This document shows positions 19,721 through 28,701 of a DNA stretch of 64,000 nucleotides, one piece after another. How positions within the stretch are numbered: position 1 is the first letter of the stretch; each line of letters opens with the position of its first letter. The DNA comes from Methanobacterium_B sp963703015 (GTDB lineage: Archaea > Methanobacteriota > Methanobacteria > Methanobacteriales > Methanobacteriaceae): NCBI GenBank assembly GCA_963703015.1, contig OY969779.1, positions 1,116,001 to 1,180,000 on the forward strand, given 5' to 3'. The position numbers and the translations under genes are program-made. Below the pieces are notes generated by a model. It was not told the DNA's origin, searched no databases, and saw nothing but the letters and a program-made list of their open reading frames with translations.

Positions 19721-20557
19721 TTATTCTAATTTCACTAAGTCACTGTAGAGATCCTTCATCACTATTGCATCTTGATCAATTAGTGGACTCTCACATATAA
19801 CTGTAACCTTCCATCCACATTCTATAATTTCTTCGATAAATGGTTTCAGAGGTGGTCCATAGTTATGATCCCCTAAAATGTGATGTTTTCTCTCACCTGC
19901 ATCTGTGTATTCTATATGGGTGAAATGGGAATGTAAACAATTTATTCCTAGTTCATTTTCGAGTTTTTCAAATATCCTCGCATAATCATCTCTAGAGGCT
20001 ATTCCACCCCCATTTCTAGCGTGAACATGGGCAAAATCTACAGTGGGCTGGAATTTATCAAATGATCTGCAGAGTTCTATTATTTCATCTAAGTTTCCAA
20101 GTTGAGATTTTTTACCAGTTGTTTCAGGTGCAAAACAAAAATCTTTCACACCTAAAGAGTCCAGCTCATCTAAAATATCTGTTACTGCATTTTTACACTT
20201 AATTAATGCTTCTTCTGGCGTATAAGTGGTGTAAAATCCAGGGTGAAAAACAATTCTGTAGGCACCCATCCATTCAGCAGCCTTTGCAGATTGTACAAGT
20301 CGTTGGATTGATCTTTCAATCACATCCTCTTTGTTGGATGATAAATTAATGTAGTAAGGAGCGTGCATCGAAACCAGAACACCTTCGGATTTGGAACTGC
20401 TTTTAAGATCGTTTGCAGAGCTTTGAGATATTTTAACTCCATAGGTAGATTGATACTCGTATGCATCCAGACCTTCAGATTTAATATATGCACATGCATC
20501 TTTAGCATTGCCTGAAAAATTTATGGGACGACCTGCAGGTCCAAAACGTACTTTCAT
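19721..20557 (-). CDS. Endonuclease IV-like TIM-barrel AP endonuclease
   Basis: The 278-residue protein fits the AP endonuclease 2 fold. Its metal-site motifs resemble those of Nfo: SMHAPYYINLSS, RIVFHPGFYTT, CFAPETTGKKSQLGNLDEI, PTVDFAHVHARNG, LHSHFTHIEY and KVTVICESPL near the C-terminus. Endonuclease IV cuts DNA 5' of abasic sites using three zinc ions. GGGGAAATTTTATC precedes the ATG. A separate exonuclease III gene is at 24962-25747, giving two unrelated AP endonucleases in the window. A sugar isomerase of the same fold is less likely. Confidence 0.85.
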   Translation of the reverse strand: MKVRFGPAGRPINFSGNAKDACAYIKSEGLDAYEYQSTYGVKISQSSANDLKSSSKSEGVLVSMHAPYYINLSSNKEDVIERSIQRLVQSAKAAEWMGAYRIVFHPGFYTTYTPEEALIKCKNAVTDILDELDSLGVKDFCFAPETTGKKSQLGNLDEIIELCRSFDKFQPTVDFAHVHARNGGGIASRDDYARIFEKLENELGINCLHSHFTHIEYTDAGERKHHILGDHNYGPPLKPFIEEIIECGWKVTVICESPLIDQDAIVMKDLYSDLVKLE

Positions 20558-20599
20558 GATAAAATTTCCCCAAGGTTTTATAAAAAAGATAGTTGTGTT

Positions 20600-21514
20600 T
20601 TACTCCGTCCTTTTGATATAGTTGTAAGCATTAACTGCTGCAACTGCACCTTCTCCACATGCTACAACCAGCTGATTTACACCGCCTGTAATGTCTCCTG
20701 CTGTGTAAACTCCGGGAATGTTGGTTTGTTGATCCCTGTCAGCTACAATGTAGTTCAAGTCATCTATCTCAACACCCAGATCATTTGCTATTTGGCTGTT
20801 TGGTACTTCTCCAACCGCTATAAATATACCATTGACATCCAATTCCTGTTCTTCCTTGGTTTCATTGTTGTAAAGGACAACACTTTCAACAAACATGTTT
20901 CCCTTAATTTCCTTTAAAACTGTGTTCCATAGGATTGGTATTCCTTCTTCCTTAAGTTTCTCTTGAAGGTACTTTTGAGCTCGGAGTTCATCTCTTCGGT
21001 GAATAAGTTTAACATTCACCCCGATATCATTTAGATGAAGTGCGTGTTCTGCTGCAGAATTTCCACCCCCTACAACTATGACATTTCTGCCCTTGAATAA
21101 CATGCCATCACATATTGAACAGTATGAAATTCCACGGCCAACATATTCTTCTTCCCCTTCAACTCCAATCTTACGGTAGGTTGTTCCTGAGCAGAATATT
21201 AAGGATTTGGTTAAATATTCATTTTTAGAGCTTTCAACCTTGAATTTTCCATCAATTCTCTCAATTTTCTTTATTTCCTCATTTTCTTTAAGCTCAGTGT
21301 ACTTTTCTGCTTGTTCACCTATCTTCTTCAGGAGTTCCATGCCTGGAATTGATTTGTAACCGGGGTAATTTAAAATGACAGGGGCCATATTTGCATTGCC
21401 GCCTTTAAGATTTTTTTCAATTACAGTAGATTTTAAACCTTCTCTACCGGCATATATGCCTGCTGTTAAGCCTGCGGGGCCTGCTCCTATTATGATGATA
21501 TCATATTCTTCCAT
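20600..21514 (-). CDS. trxB: Thioredoxin reductase (FAD/NAD(P) disulfide oxidoreductase)
   Basis: The protein of about 304 residues has the N-terminal FAD motif IIIIGAGPAGLTAGIYAG, the redox-active Cys132-Ser-Ile-Cys135 in the YCSICDG motif, the second nucleotide motif VIVVGGGNSAAEHALHL, and the C-terminal FAD motif TAGDITGGVNQL. Low-molecular-weight type TrxB length is normal. In methanogens some members use F420H2 rather than NADPH; the sequence alone does not settle this. ATG at 21514 is chosen because AGGTGA ends six bases before it. Confidence 0.93.
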   Translation of the reverse strand: MEEYDIIIIGAGPAGLTAGIYAGREGLKSTVIEKNLKGGNANMAPVILNYPGYKSIPGMELLKKIGEQAEKYTELKENEEIKKIERIDGKFKVESSKNEYLTKSLIFCSGTTYRKIGVEGEEEYVGRGISYCSICDGMLFKGRNVIVVGGGNSAAEHALHLNDIGVNVKLIHRRDELRAQKYLQEKLKEEGIPILWNTVLKEIKGNMFVESVVLYNNETKEEQELDVNGIFIAVGEVPNSQIANDLGVEIDDLNYIVADRDQQTNIPGVYTAGDITGGVNQLVVACGEGAVAAVNAYNYIKRTE

Positions 21515-21571
21515 AATACTCACCTGAAAATTTGAATTTTATGAATTAAATTTTTTTTTAAATCCCAATTC

Positions 21572-23452
21572 TTAAGCACTGATTATACTTTGTATTTTAT
21601 CTTTCAAAAATTTATTCACTAATTTTCCGTCGGCCTTTCCCTGTAATTTTGCCATGGATTTACCCATTAAAGGACCCATAGCACCCATTTTTCGTTCTTT
21701 GATCATTTCAATGTTTTCTTCGATCAGACCATCAATGATTGATTCTACATCAGATTCAGAAAGCATAACCAAGTTTAGTTTAATGGCTATCTCCTCTGGA
21801 GAGCCCACATCATCACATATACCGTTTAAAATTTCATTAACAGCATCTTTAGCTATTTTACCAGAATCCGCCAATACAAATGTTTCCACGAGTATTTCGT
21901 TGTCAAGTTTTGAAATGTCTTTTCCATCTCTCTTCAACTCTTTAAGTGTGTAAGCCAGTGTAGATCCTACTGTGGTTGGATCAAGATTTGTTTTAGTAAT
22001 TATGTACTCAAAATCATCTGCCCTTTCTAATCTGACCAATTGGTTTGCGATATCCTGACTCAATCCATATTCCTTTATTATTCTGTGTTTCTTTTCATCA
22101 GGAAGTTCTGGTAAGTTGGCCTGAATTCCCTCGAGGTAGTTTCTCTTTATTACAGTAGTTTGTATGTCTGTTTCAACGTACATCCTGCTTGCTGTTGGCA
22201 ATGGCCTCAAATATTCACTGTTAGCATCATCTAAAACCTTCCTTGTTTCCTCTGGAACCCCGATTAAGGCTGTTTTTGCCCGTCTTTGAACTTCGATTAT
22301 GGCATTTCTTGCTTTTTCTTCTTCATCTGCCACAAGTATAAATGCATCCTGATTAGACAGTTCCAGATGATCTTCAAGGGATTTCACTTCTTCAATTGTA
22401 ATTCCATAGGCCGGAAGTTCATCAGTATGGAAAAGACCTGAAACACCCATCTTTTTAGCATAACCTGCCAGTTCTGTCCCAAAACGTCTTCCAGGTTGGA
22501 TTTCTTTTTTTATCAGTCCTTTGAATCCCATAAGTTTGATTGCCAGGACTTTTCCTCCCTTGGATATTGCACGAGATATTATTTTTGATTCTGTTTCATC
22601 GAAGAGTTTGCTTACATCATGAATGTTCTCGTCAACATTTGCGTTTCTTTCCTGCAGTTCATTTCTGATTTCAATAAGGCCAATTTGTCTTTTAACCTCA
22701 TTTTCAACCATTTTAGGCATGGTGTCTAAATCTTGAACACCTTTAATCTCTACCCTTGCACCTTCAGCAATAGAAATGTTTAGATCCTGTCTAATGGTTC
22801 CTAATCCACGTTTAACCTTAGTACTCCTTAGAACCTGACCTAACTGATATGCCACATCTCTAACCTGTTCTGGATGTCTTATAGATGGGTCTGTTGTTAC
22901 TTCTAGAAGAGGTATTCCCAGCCTATCCAGCCTGAAGATCATTTTACCCTTTTGTTCACCTATACGTCTAGCAGCATCCTCTTCTAGACAGAGATTTTCT
23001 ATTACAACTTTCCCATGTCCTGTTTCAATGTGTCCGTCTGTTGCAATGAGCCCTGTTCTCTGAAATCCGCCTGTATTACTACCATCTATTACTTGTTTTC
23101 TCATTGTATGGAATTCATCCACCACGTTCATGTTGAGTAATGAAGCAATTGTCAAAGCTATTTCTAGAGCTTCCATGTTTAATGGATGTGGAGGTTCATC
23201 ATCAGATTCAACAAGACAGGTTTCATGATCGTAAGATTCGTAAATAAATTCGAGCTTTCTCCGGGATTCCTCAAAGGCAGCCCTGTCAATTTTTCCCAGT
23301 TCACTTTGTGTTGGTCTAAGGTACCTTAACAGTGTATAATCCGGTTTTTCATTAGTTAATTCACACTTACATGGACAAAATAATTTTTTTTCAGTGTTAA
23401 GTTGTTGATGAATCTCTAATCCCATTTTAAGGCCTAATTCTTCGTAATTCAT
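21572..23452 (-). CDS. gatE: Glutamyl-tRNA(Gln) amidotransferase subunit E
   Basis: This subunit of about 626 residues, with GatD, converts Glu-tRNA(Gln) to Gln-tRNA(Gln) in archaea. Family marks include GLEIHQQLNT near the start, FCPCKCEL, the GTIRQDLNISI motif, and the C-terminal YqeY-like tail ending MGPLMGKSMAKLQGKADGKL. GGGGAGGGGTGATC precedes ATG 23452, which is preferred over the in-frame GTG at 23458. The gene lies 21 bases after gatD and is co-transcribed with it. Confidence 0.96.
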   Translation of the reverse strand: MNYEELGLKMGLEIHQQLNTEKKLFCPCKCELTNEKPDYTLLRYLRPTQSELGKIDRAAFEESRRKLEFIYESYDHETCLVESDDEPPHPLNMEALEIALTIASLLNMNVVDEFHTMRKQVIDGSNTGGFQRTGLIATDGHIETGHGKVVIENLCLEEDAARRIGEQKGKMIFRLDRLGIPLLEVTTDPSIRHPEQVRDVAYQLGQVLRSTKVKRGLGTIRQDLNISIAEGARVEIKGVQDLDTMPKMVENEVKRQIGLIEIRNELQERNANVDENIHDVSKLFDETESKIISRAISKGGKVLAIKLMGFKGLIKKEIQPGRRFGTELAGYAKKMGVSGLFHTDELPAYGITIEEVKSLEDHLELSNQDAFILVADEEEKARNAIIEVQRRAKTALIGVPEETRKVLDDANSEYLRPLPTASRMYVETDIQTTVIKRNYLEGIQANLPELPDEKKHRIIKEYGLSQDIANQLVRLERADDFEYIITKTNLDPTTVGSTLAYTLKELKRDGKDISKLDNEILVETFVLADSGKIAKDAVNEILNGICDDVGSPEEIAIKLNLVMLSESDVESIIDGLIEENIEMIKERKMGAMGPLMGKSMAKLQGKADGKLVNKFLKDKIQSIISA

Positions 23453-23473
23453 GATCACCCCTCCCCAGAAAAT

Positions 23474-24787
23474 TCAGTTCAAAAAGAATTTTTCAGATGA
23501 TTTTTCTCCTAATTCTCCTGCTATATTGGTGTGGATAATTTTTTCCACTTCGTTAATGTTATCTGTCTGTCCAAGAGCCCATACAAGTTTCACATAGGCT
23601 GTCTCAGGGAGCATGTCAAGACCTGATATTACTCCTGCAGAAAGAATTTTTCTTCCTGTACTGTACACATTCATGTTCACCAGCCCATACAAACACTGCG
23701 AAGTCATGAGTACCGGAATAGATTCATCTGCCGCTCTTTCAAGGGATGGAATTAACCCTTCTGGACAGTGGCCCAAACCTGTGCCTTCTAAAACCATTCC
23801 TTTGTACCCTTTATCAATATGATAGTCAATTAATTCTGCCTGAATTCCAGGGTAACTTTTTATAAAGGCAACCTTTTCCTCTATTTCATCTTCCATAATC
23901 AAGGATTCTGTGCTTCGTTTGTTGTAAACCACAGTTTTGTCAACTAGTTTGAGTTTTGATTTTTGTATTTTAGCAAGTGGAAGGGTGTTAATGCTTCTAA
24001 ATGTATCCCTTCGTGTTGTGTGCATTTTTCTTACCTTGGTTCCCCTGTGGAGATAACAGAAGGAATCATCTTCCTCAGCATGCATGCACAGGCTAACCTC
24101 TGCTATATCAGATTTAGCAGCAACTACAGAGCTAATAAGATTCATAAATGCATCGGAAGAAGGTCTGTCTGAACTCCGTTGAGCACCTGTTACAACCACT
24201 GGTACTGGTGTTTTCAACATGAAGCTTAATGCCGCTGATGTGTAATGCATGGTATCGGTACCATGTGCAATTACAACTCCATCAGCTCCGTTGTTAATTT
24301 CATCAGCAACTGACCTGGCGGTTTTAACCCAATACTCAGGTTTCATGTTCTCGCTTAATATGTTAAAAATGGCCTTTCCATTTATGTTGGCATGTTCCAG
24401 AAGTTCAGGATTGGCACGTATCAGATCGTCTGCAGTGAATGCTGGATGAACTGCACCAGTTTTATAATCAATCACAGAAGCCACTGTTCCTCCTGTTGAT
24501 ACTATTGAAATATCTGGTTTTTCAGTATCCTTTTCTATGTTGAGTGGAGCTAGCTCAATTTTGGGTTTATCCCCACTTTCCACCAGTTCTGCCTTTGCAT
24601 CATTAACATCTATTCCAACGTTGTAACCACTGTTTAATTTGATTACAATGTGTTTTTCATCAGGATCTTCTGCTCTATCAAGAAGTATTCCAAAATAGGA
24701 TGTTCCATTCTTTTTTACCTTTATGACGTCTCCAATTGACAAACCTGATGAATCCAAAAACTCAGCCGATAAACCTTTATAAACCAT
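23474..24787 (-). CDS. gatD: Glutamyl-tRNA(Gln) amidotransferase subunit D
   Basis: This subunit of about 437 residues is the glutaminase partner of GatE. After an N-terminal beta-barrel domain of some 85 residues it carries an L-asparaginase fold with the two catalytic Thr motifs: ISIVSTGGTVASVIDY and VIAHGTDTMHYTSAAL, plus the RGTKVRKMHTT lysine region. It releases ammonia from Gln or Asn for GatE. GAGGG lies seven bases before ATG 24787, so this start is preferred to the upstream TTG at 24805. Confidence 0.96.
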   Translation of the reverse strand: MVYKGLSAEFLDSSGLSIGDVIKVKKNGTSYFGILLDRAEDPDEKHIVIKLNSGYNVGIDVNDAKAELVESGDKPKIELAPLNIEKDTEKPDISIVSTGGTVASVIDYKTGAVHPAFTADDLIRANPELLEHANINGKAIFNILSENMKPEYWVKTARSVADEINNGADGVVIAHGTDTMHYTSAALSFMLKTPVPVVVTGAQRSSDRPSSDAFMNLISSVVAAKSDIAEVSLCMHAEEDDSFCYLHRGTKVRKMHTTRRDTFRSINTLPLAKIQKSKLKLVDKTVVYNKRSTESLIMEDEIEEKVAFIKSYPGIQAELIDYHIDKGYKGMVLEGTGLGHCPEGLIPSLERAADESIPVLMTSQCLYGLVNMNVYSTGRKILSAGVISGLDMLPETAYVKLVWALGQTDNINEVEKIIHTNIAGELGEKSSEKFFLN

Positions 24788-24961
24788 TGATTTTCCCTCT
24801 ATCAAAATTTAAATTAATATTTTTTAGTTTAAACAAAAAAATTCTTAGAATTGAATATTATTTATCTAGTGTTATATTTACTTAGAGTTGAATGTATCTA
24901 TTTAATTGTATATATAATAAAACTTTTAAGTTTCAAAAAAAAGGTTGATGAATAAATTGGT

Positions 24962-25747
24962 TTATCCCTTCGTTCCAATCTTAACATCGATTCCAACTGG
25001 GCAGTGATCTGATCCCATCACATCAGGAAGTATGTAGGCTGCACTGACATTTTTCATGAATTCCTTGTTAACAAAGAAGTAGTCCAGTCTCCAACCAACA
25101 TTTCTATCCCTTGCACGTGTACGGTAACTCCACCAACTGTACTTCTCTGGTTCTTGGTTAAATTCTCTGAAGGTATCAACGTACCCATGGTCCAATAATT
25201 TATCTATCCATGCTCTTTCTTCTGGAAGGAAACCTGAAATTTTTGAGTTTTCCTTGGGATGTGCAAGGTCAATTTCCTTGTGTGCTGTGTTGACGTCTCC
25301 ACAAACAACGATGTTTCTCCCTTGATCCTTCAGTTCATCAGCATATTCAAGGAAGGTTTCATAGAACTCCATTTTATAATCCAATCTTTCTTTGGACATT
25401 TTTCCATTGGGAAAGTATATGTTAAACAGAACAAAATCTCCATAATCCGTTATCAAGGTTCTTCCTTCAGTATCAAATTTCTCAACTCCAAATCCATACT
25501 CCACACCTTCTGGTTTAAGTGAGGTGTAGGTTGCTGTGCCACTGTAGCCCTTTCTGGATGCTTCAGACACGTAAAGCTGATATCCCTCCACAGCACGAAT
25601 ATCTGGTGGAAACTGCTTTCTAACAGCCTTAGTTTCTTGAATACATAATATATCTGGTTTTTCAGTGTTAAACCAGTTTAAAAAACCTTTTTTATGTACA
25701 GCCCTTATTCCATTGACGTTCCATGATAATATTTTGATTTTATCCAT
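24962..25747 (-). CDS. xth: Exodeoxyribonuclease III / AP endonuclease
   Basis: The protein of about 261 residues has the exonuclease-endonuclease-phosphatase family motifs: ILSWNVNGIRAV (N-terminal Asn), DILCIQETK (metal Glu), NIYFPNG, VVCGDVNTAHKEIDL (GDxN) and the C-terminal GSDHCPVG (catalytic Asp-His). It should cut at abasic sites and degrade 3' ends. The related Methanothermobacter enzyme is known, from memory, to be also a DNA uridine endonuclease; whether that holds here cannot be read from sequence. GGGGAAATAAA precedes the ATG chosen at 25747. Confidence 0.94.
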   Translation of the reverse strand: MDKIKILSWNVNGIRAVHKKGFLNWFNTEKPDILCIQETKAVRKQFPPDIRAVEGYQLYVSEASRKGYSGTATYTSLKPEGVEYGFGVEKFDTEGRTLITDYGDFVLFNIYFPNGKMSKERLDYKMEFYETFLEYADELKDQGRNIVVCGDVNTAHKEIDLAHPKENSKISGFLPEERAWIDKLLDHGYVDTFREFNQEPEKYSWWSYRTRARDRNVGWRLDYFFVNKEFMKNVSAAYILPDVMGSDHCPVGIDVKIGTKG

Positions 25748-25901
25748 TTTATTTCCCCTTGTTGGATTTGTGTTTCCCAACTCTTTGACCTTATTTTGAT
25801 ATGTTCATTAATTTGGACGAACTGTTAAAAAAAATTTGAGGTGCCACTCAATTAATAGTACCATTTGAATAACTTATAGGAGTCTTACTAACCATTTCCC
25901 A

Positions 25902-26759
25902 TTATCTCTTAGTTTCCATGAGATTTTTTAATTTTTCCATGTCCTGTTTCCGGGTAAACATTGGAGACTTATTCCTTTTGTAAACCGATAAACTTTCTTC
26001 AAAGGTCTTCTTCTCGTTGATATAGAAAATTCCCAATGGATATTTTTCTGTTTCTATGGCTCTTTTAAAGGCCAGTTCCCGGTCGTTGGGATCATGGGAT
26101 TCGTCCAGGTAGTAGGTGTTGTTTTTAAACCATTGAAAAGTGTTAAGCTTGTTAAATGTTACACATGGTTGGAATATATCTATCAATGAGTATCCATTGT
26201 GATTTATGGCTTTTTTAAGTATTTCCTTAGTTTCATTTATATCACCACTAAATGCTCTGGCAACAAATGAAGCATTCAATGAAATTGCCGTAGCCAAAGG
26301 ATTAAATGGTTCTTCAAACACCCCATCAACCTGTAGTGGTGTGTTGAAGTCTAGTTGACTTGTTGGAGATGCCTGCCCCTTGGTTAAGCCGTATACCATG
26401 TTGTTATGTACTATGTTCACTATGTTTGGGTTTCTTCTTATGTTGTGTATGAAATGGTTACCTCCCTCACCATAGGTACATCCATCTCCACTGACGTTGA
26501 ATACTAAAATTTCAGGATTTACAGCCCTAATTGCAGCTGACACTGGTAAAGATCTCCCATGTAACCCATTGAAAACATTTGATTTGATGTAGTGAGGTAA
26601 TTTACCTGCCTGTCCAATCCCAGAAACCATAACAACTTCTTCAGGAGCTATTTCTAGTTCTGCTAATGTTTCCTTGAGAGCTTTTAATATTGAAAAATTT
26701 CCACATCCTGGACACCATGCAACATCCGCACCTTCGACATCGAACTGTGTAGATTCCAT
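25902..26759 (-). CDS. 2-oxoacid:ferredoxin oxidoreductase, beta subunit (KorB-like)
   Basis: The 285-residue subunit binds thiamine diphosphate, with VSGDGCTYGEGGNH (GDG) and the HNNMVYGLTKGQASPTS region. Cys16 and Cys19 (WCPGCGN) and a later Cys in FQPC suit a 4Fe-4S cluster, but the third expected Cys is Gln50 (SGIGQAGKLPHY). This variant also occurs, as I recall, in a large bacterial/archaeal subfamily. The gene starts with an ATG sharing one base with the stop of the alpha-gamma gene. Substrate is unassigned; 2-oxoglutarate is the usual guess. Confidence 0.85.
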   Translation of the reverse strand: MESTQFDVEGADVAWCPGCGNFSILKALKETLAELEIAPEEVVMVSGIGQAGKLPHYIKSNVFNGLHGRSLPVSAAIRAVNPEILVFNVSGDGCTYGEGGNHFIHNIRRNPNIVNIVHNNMVYGLTKGQASPTSQLDFNTPLQVDGVFEEPFNPLATAISLNASFVARAFSGDINETKEILKKAINHNGYSLIDIFQPCVTFNKLNTFQWFKNNTYYLDESHDPNDRELAFKRAIETEKYPLGIFYINEKKTFEESLSVYKRNKSPMFTRKQDMEKLKNLMETKR

Positions 26760-28477
26760 TATTGAGCCTCCAAAAACTCTTTTAAGTGCTTTTCAATCTC
26801 TTCAACAGAAAATGGCATTCCGTTGTACTTCAAAACTTTCTTATGCAAATCATATCCTGTTTTAAGCTTGATAAGATCTGCAAATTGTCCCTGAGCATTA
26901 TTTTCAAAAATGATGGTTTTATCAGCCCTACTCAGATATTCTGATACTGATTTATCCAATGGATATACTTGCTTGAAATATAAAAAGCTGATATTATCTT
27001 GGTTTAAATTATTTAGAGCCTCCACAATGGATCCATAGGTTGATCCCCATCCAACAATTAAATACTTGTAATCAGAACTTCCAATAAGTTCCGGCGCCAA
27101 AACATCTTCCTCAATTAAATCCAATTTCTTAAGGCGTTTTTCAACCATTTTATCCCTAATATCAAGATTTTCTGTTAAATGGCCCTCTTCATCATGTTCA
27201 TCTGAATCAACCACCACAAGACCATCACCCCACCCAGGAATACCTCTAGGTGATACTCCATCATCAGTGAGCTGGTATCGGCTATAATTCTTATCTGTTT
27301 TAATTAGATGATGTTCTGTTTTTGTTGCATCGATGTCAATCATGGGTATGTTGTAGAAAATATCTGCCAAGTACTGGTCTGACAATATAAAAACTGGAAT
27401 TTGATATTTATCAGCCAGGTTAAAAGCCCTCTTGGAAAGATGGAAGCCATCTTCAAGATTTCCCGGTGTAAATATTATCCTTGGAAACTCTCCAGGCCCT
27501 GAATAAAGTGCCAGGTTCAGATCTTCCTGAGAGGTTCTAGTAGGAAGTCCAACTGCAGGTCCTGGCCTTTGTGCCAGGTAAATTACCACAGGTGTTTCTA
27601 TCATTCCCGAAAGTCCAACAGCTTCTTCCATAAGGGCAAATCCACTTCCAGATGTTGCAACTAGGGATCTTGCCCCTGCATATGATCCTCCAAGGGCCAT
27701 ATTTATGGCTGCAATCTCATCTTCTGCCTGTTCAAATATCATTTCAAATTCGTCAGAATTTGATGCCATGAATGATTGTAAGGGTGTTGAAGGAGTCATT
27801 GGGTATGAAGACATGAATTTACACCCTCCTGCAATACATCCCATACCAACTGCTTCTGTTCCGTTTAGAAGAATTTCATTGAATACATTTTCATTGGTTT
27901 TTACATTGATATTCAATCTTTTAGAATCCAAAATGTTCTTTCCAATTTCATAACCCTTAGCTCCGGCTGAAATGTCTTTATTTACTATTTTTTCTCCTTT
28001 ATGTCCGAAAATATCCTGAATAGATTCATTGAATACTGTTTTTGGAATGTTTAAAATACATGCTATTACTCCAGCTGCTATCACATTTGAAAAAATTGCG
28101 CCGCCCATCTCTTTGGCCATTTCAAAAAGTGGAATGGGTAGTGTGTTTTCAAATGAGGTTGATTCCAATTGTTTTTCATCACCCATGATGATTGTGGACT
28201 TTGATATTCTATTTTTGAGATGTGGAACTGCACCCTCACTCAATGAAAGTAAAATATCTATCCTGTCAACATAGGCCATGACCCTTTTTGATGATACCCT
28301 CAATTCTGTGGAATTTTCACCACCCCTAACACGGGACATGTACTCCTTAGTAGAATAAACATTGTATCCTGATTTTTTAATTGTCTGAACAAGTATGGCT
28401 TCAACTGATTGAATTCCTTGACCAGCTTCACCACAAAGAACTATGCTAACATCATCCAACGAATCATTCCATGACAT
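26759..28477 (-). CDS. 2-oxoacid:ferredoxin oxidoreductase, fused gamma-alpha subunit (KorA-like)
   Basis: The 572-residue protein has an N-terminal gamma domain (about 1-185, LCGEAGQGIQSVE, MSRVRGGENS) followed by the alpha chain (about 200-570) with SSYPMTPSTPLQSF, ATSGSGFALMEEAVGLSGM and ILSDQYL motifs. Fused gamma-alpha plus separate beta is the two-subunit layout, with no ferredoxin-like delta chain nearby. It would oxidatively decarboxylate, or reductively carboxylate, a 2-oxoacid with CoA and ferredoxin. Methanobacteriales generally also have a four-subunit KorABCD, so this may serve another substrate. Confidence 0.85.
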   Translation of the reverse strand: MSWNDSLDDVSIVLCGEAGQGIQSVEAILVQTIKKSGYNVYSTKEYMSRVRGGENSTELRVSSKRVMAYVDRIDILLSLSEGAVPHLKNRISKSTIIMGDEKQLESTSFENTLPIPLFEMAKEMGGAIFSNVIAAGVIACILNIPKTVFNESIQDIFGHKGEKIVNKDISAGAKGYEIGKNILDSKRLNINVKTNENVFNEILLNGTEAVGMGCIAGGCKFMSSYPMTPSTPLQSFMASNSDEFEMIFEQAEDEIAAINMALGGSYAGARSLVATSGSGFALMEEAVGLSGMIETPVVIYLAQRPGPAVGLPTRTSQEDLNLALYSGPGEFPRIIFTPGNLEDGFHLSKRAFNLADKYQIPVFILSDQYLADIFYNIPMIDIDATKTEHHLIKTDKNYSRYQLTDDGVSPRGIPGWGDGLVVVDSDEHDEEGHLTENLDIRDKMVEKRLKKLDLIEEDVLAPELIGSSDYKYLIVGWGSTYGSIVEALNNLNQDNISFLYFKQVYPLDKSVSEYLSRADKTIIFENNAQGQFADLIKLKTGYDLHKKVLKYNGMPFSVEEIEKHLKEFLEAQ

Positions 28478-28631
28478 TTTTAGCCCCCTGAAAAATCTTA
28501 AAATCTTGTTACTATATTATTTGTAGTTTGATTTACTTAAAGTTTGTTTTAAAATGAGATTCAAGAGTTATTAAATACTATATTGGGAATTAAAAAAATA
28601 ATAGCCTTTAATTTTAATTATAATGTGATAT

Positions 28632-28682
28632 AAATCTTCTAATTTAAAAAAAAAGAATGTTAATCCCTAAAAAAAAATAGGG
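28632..28682 (-). terminator. T-rich terminator with short stem after vorA
   Basis: Minus-strand sequence after the vorA stop contains CCCTA and TAGGG arms around a T tract, followed by a second run of nine T. This fits a transcription end for the Vor operon. Confidence 0.4.
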
Positions 28683-28701
28683 TTTTGGTTGAAGGAGTTA
28701 T

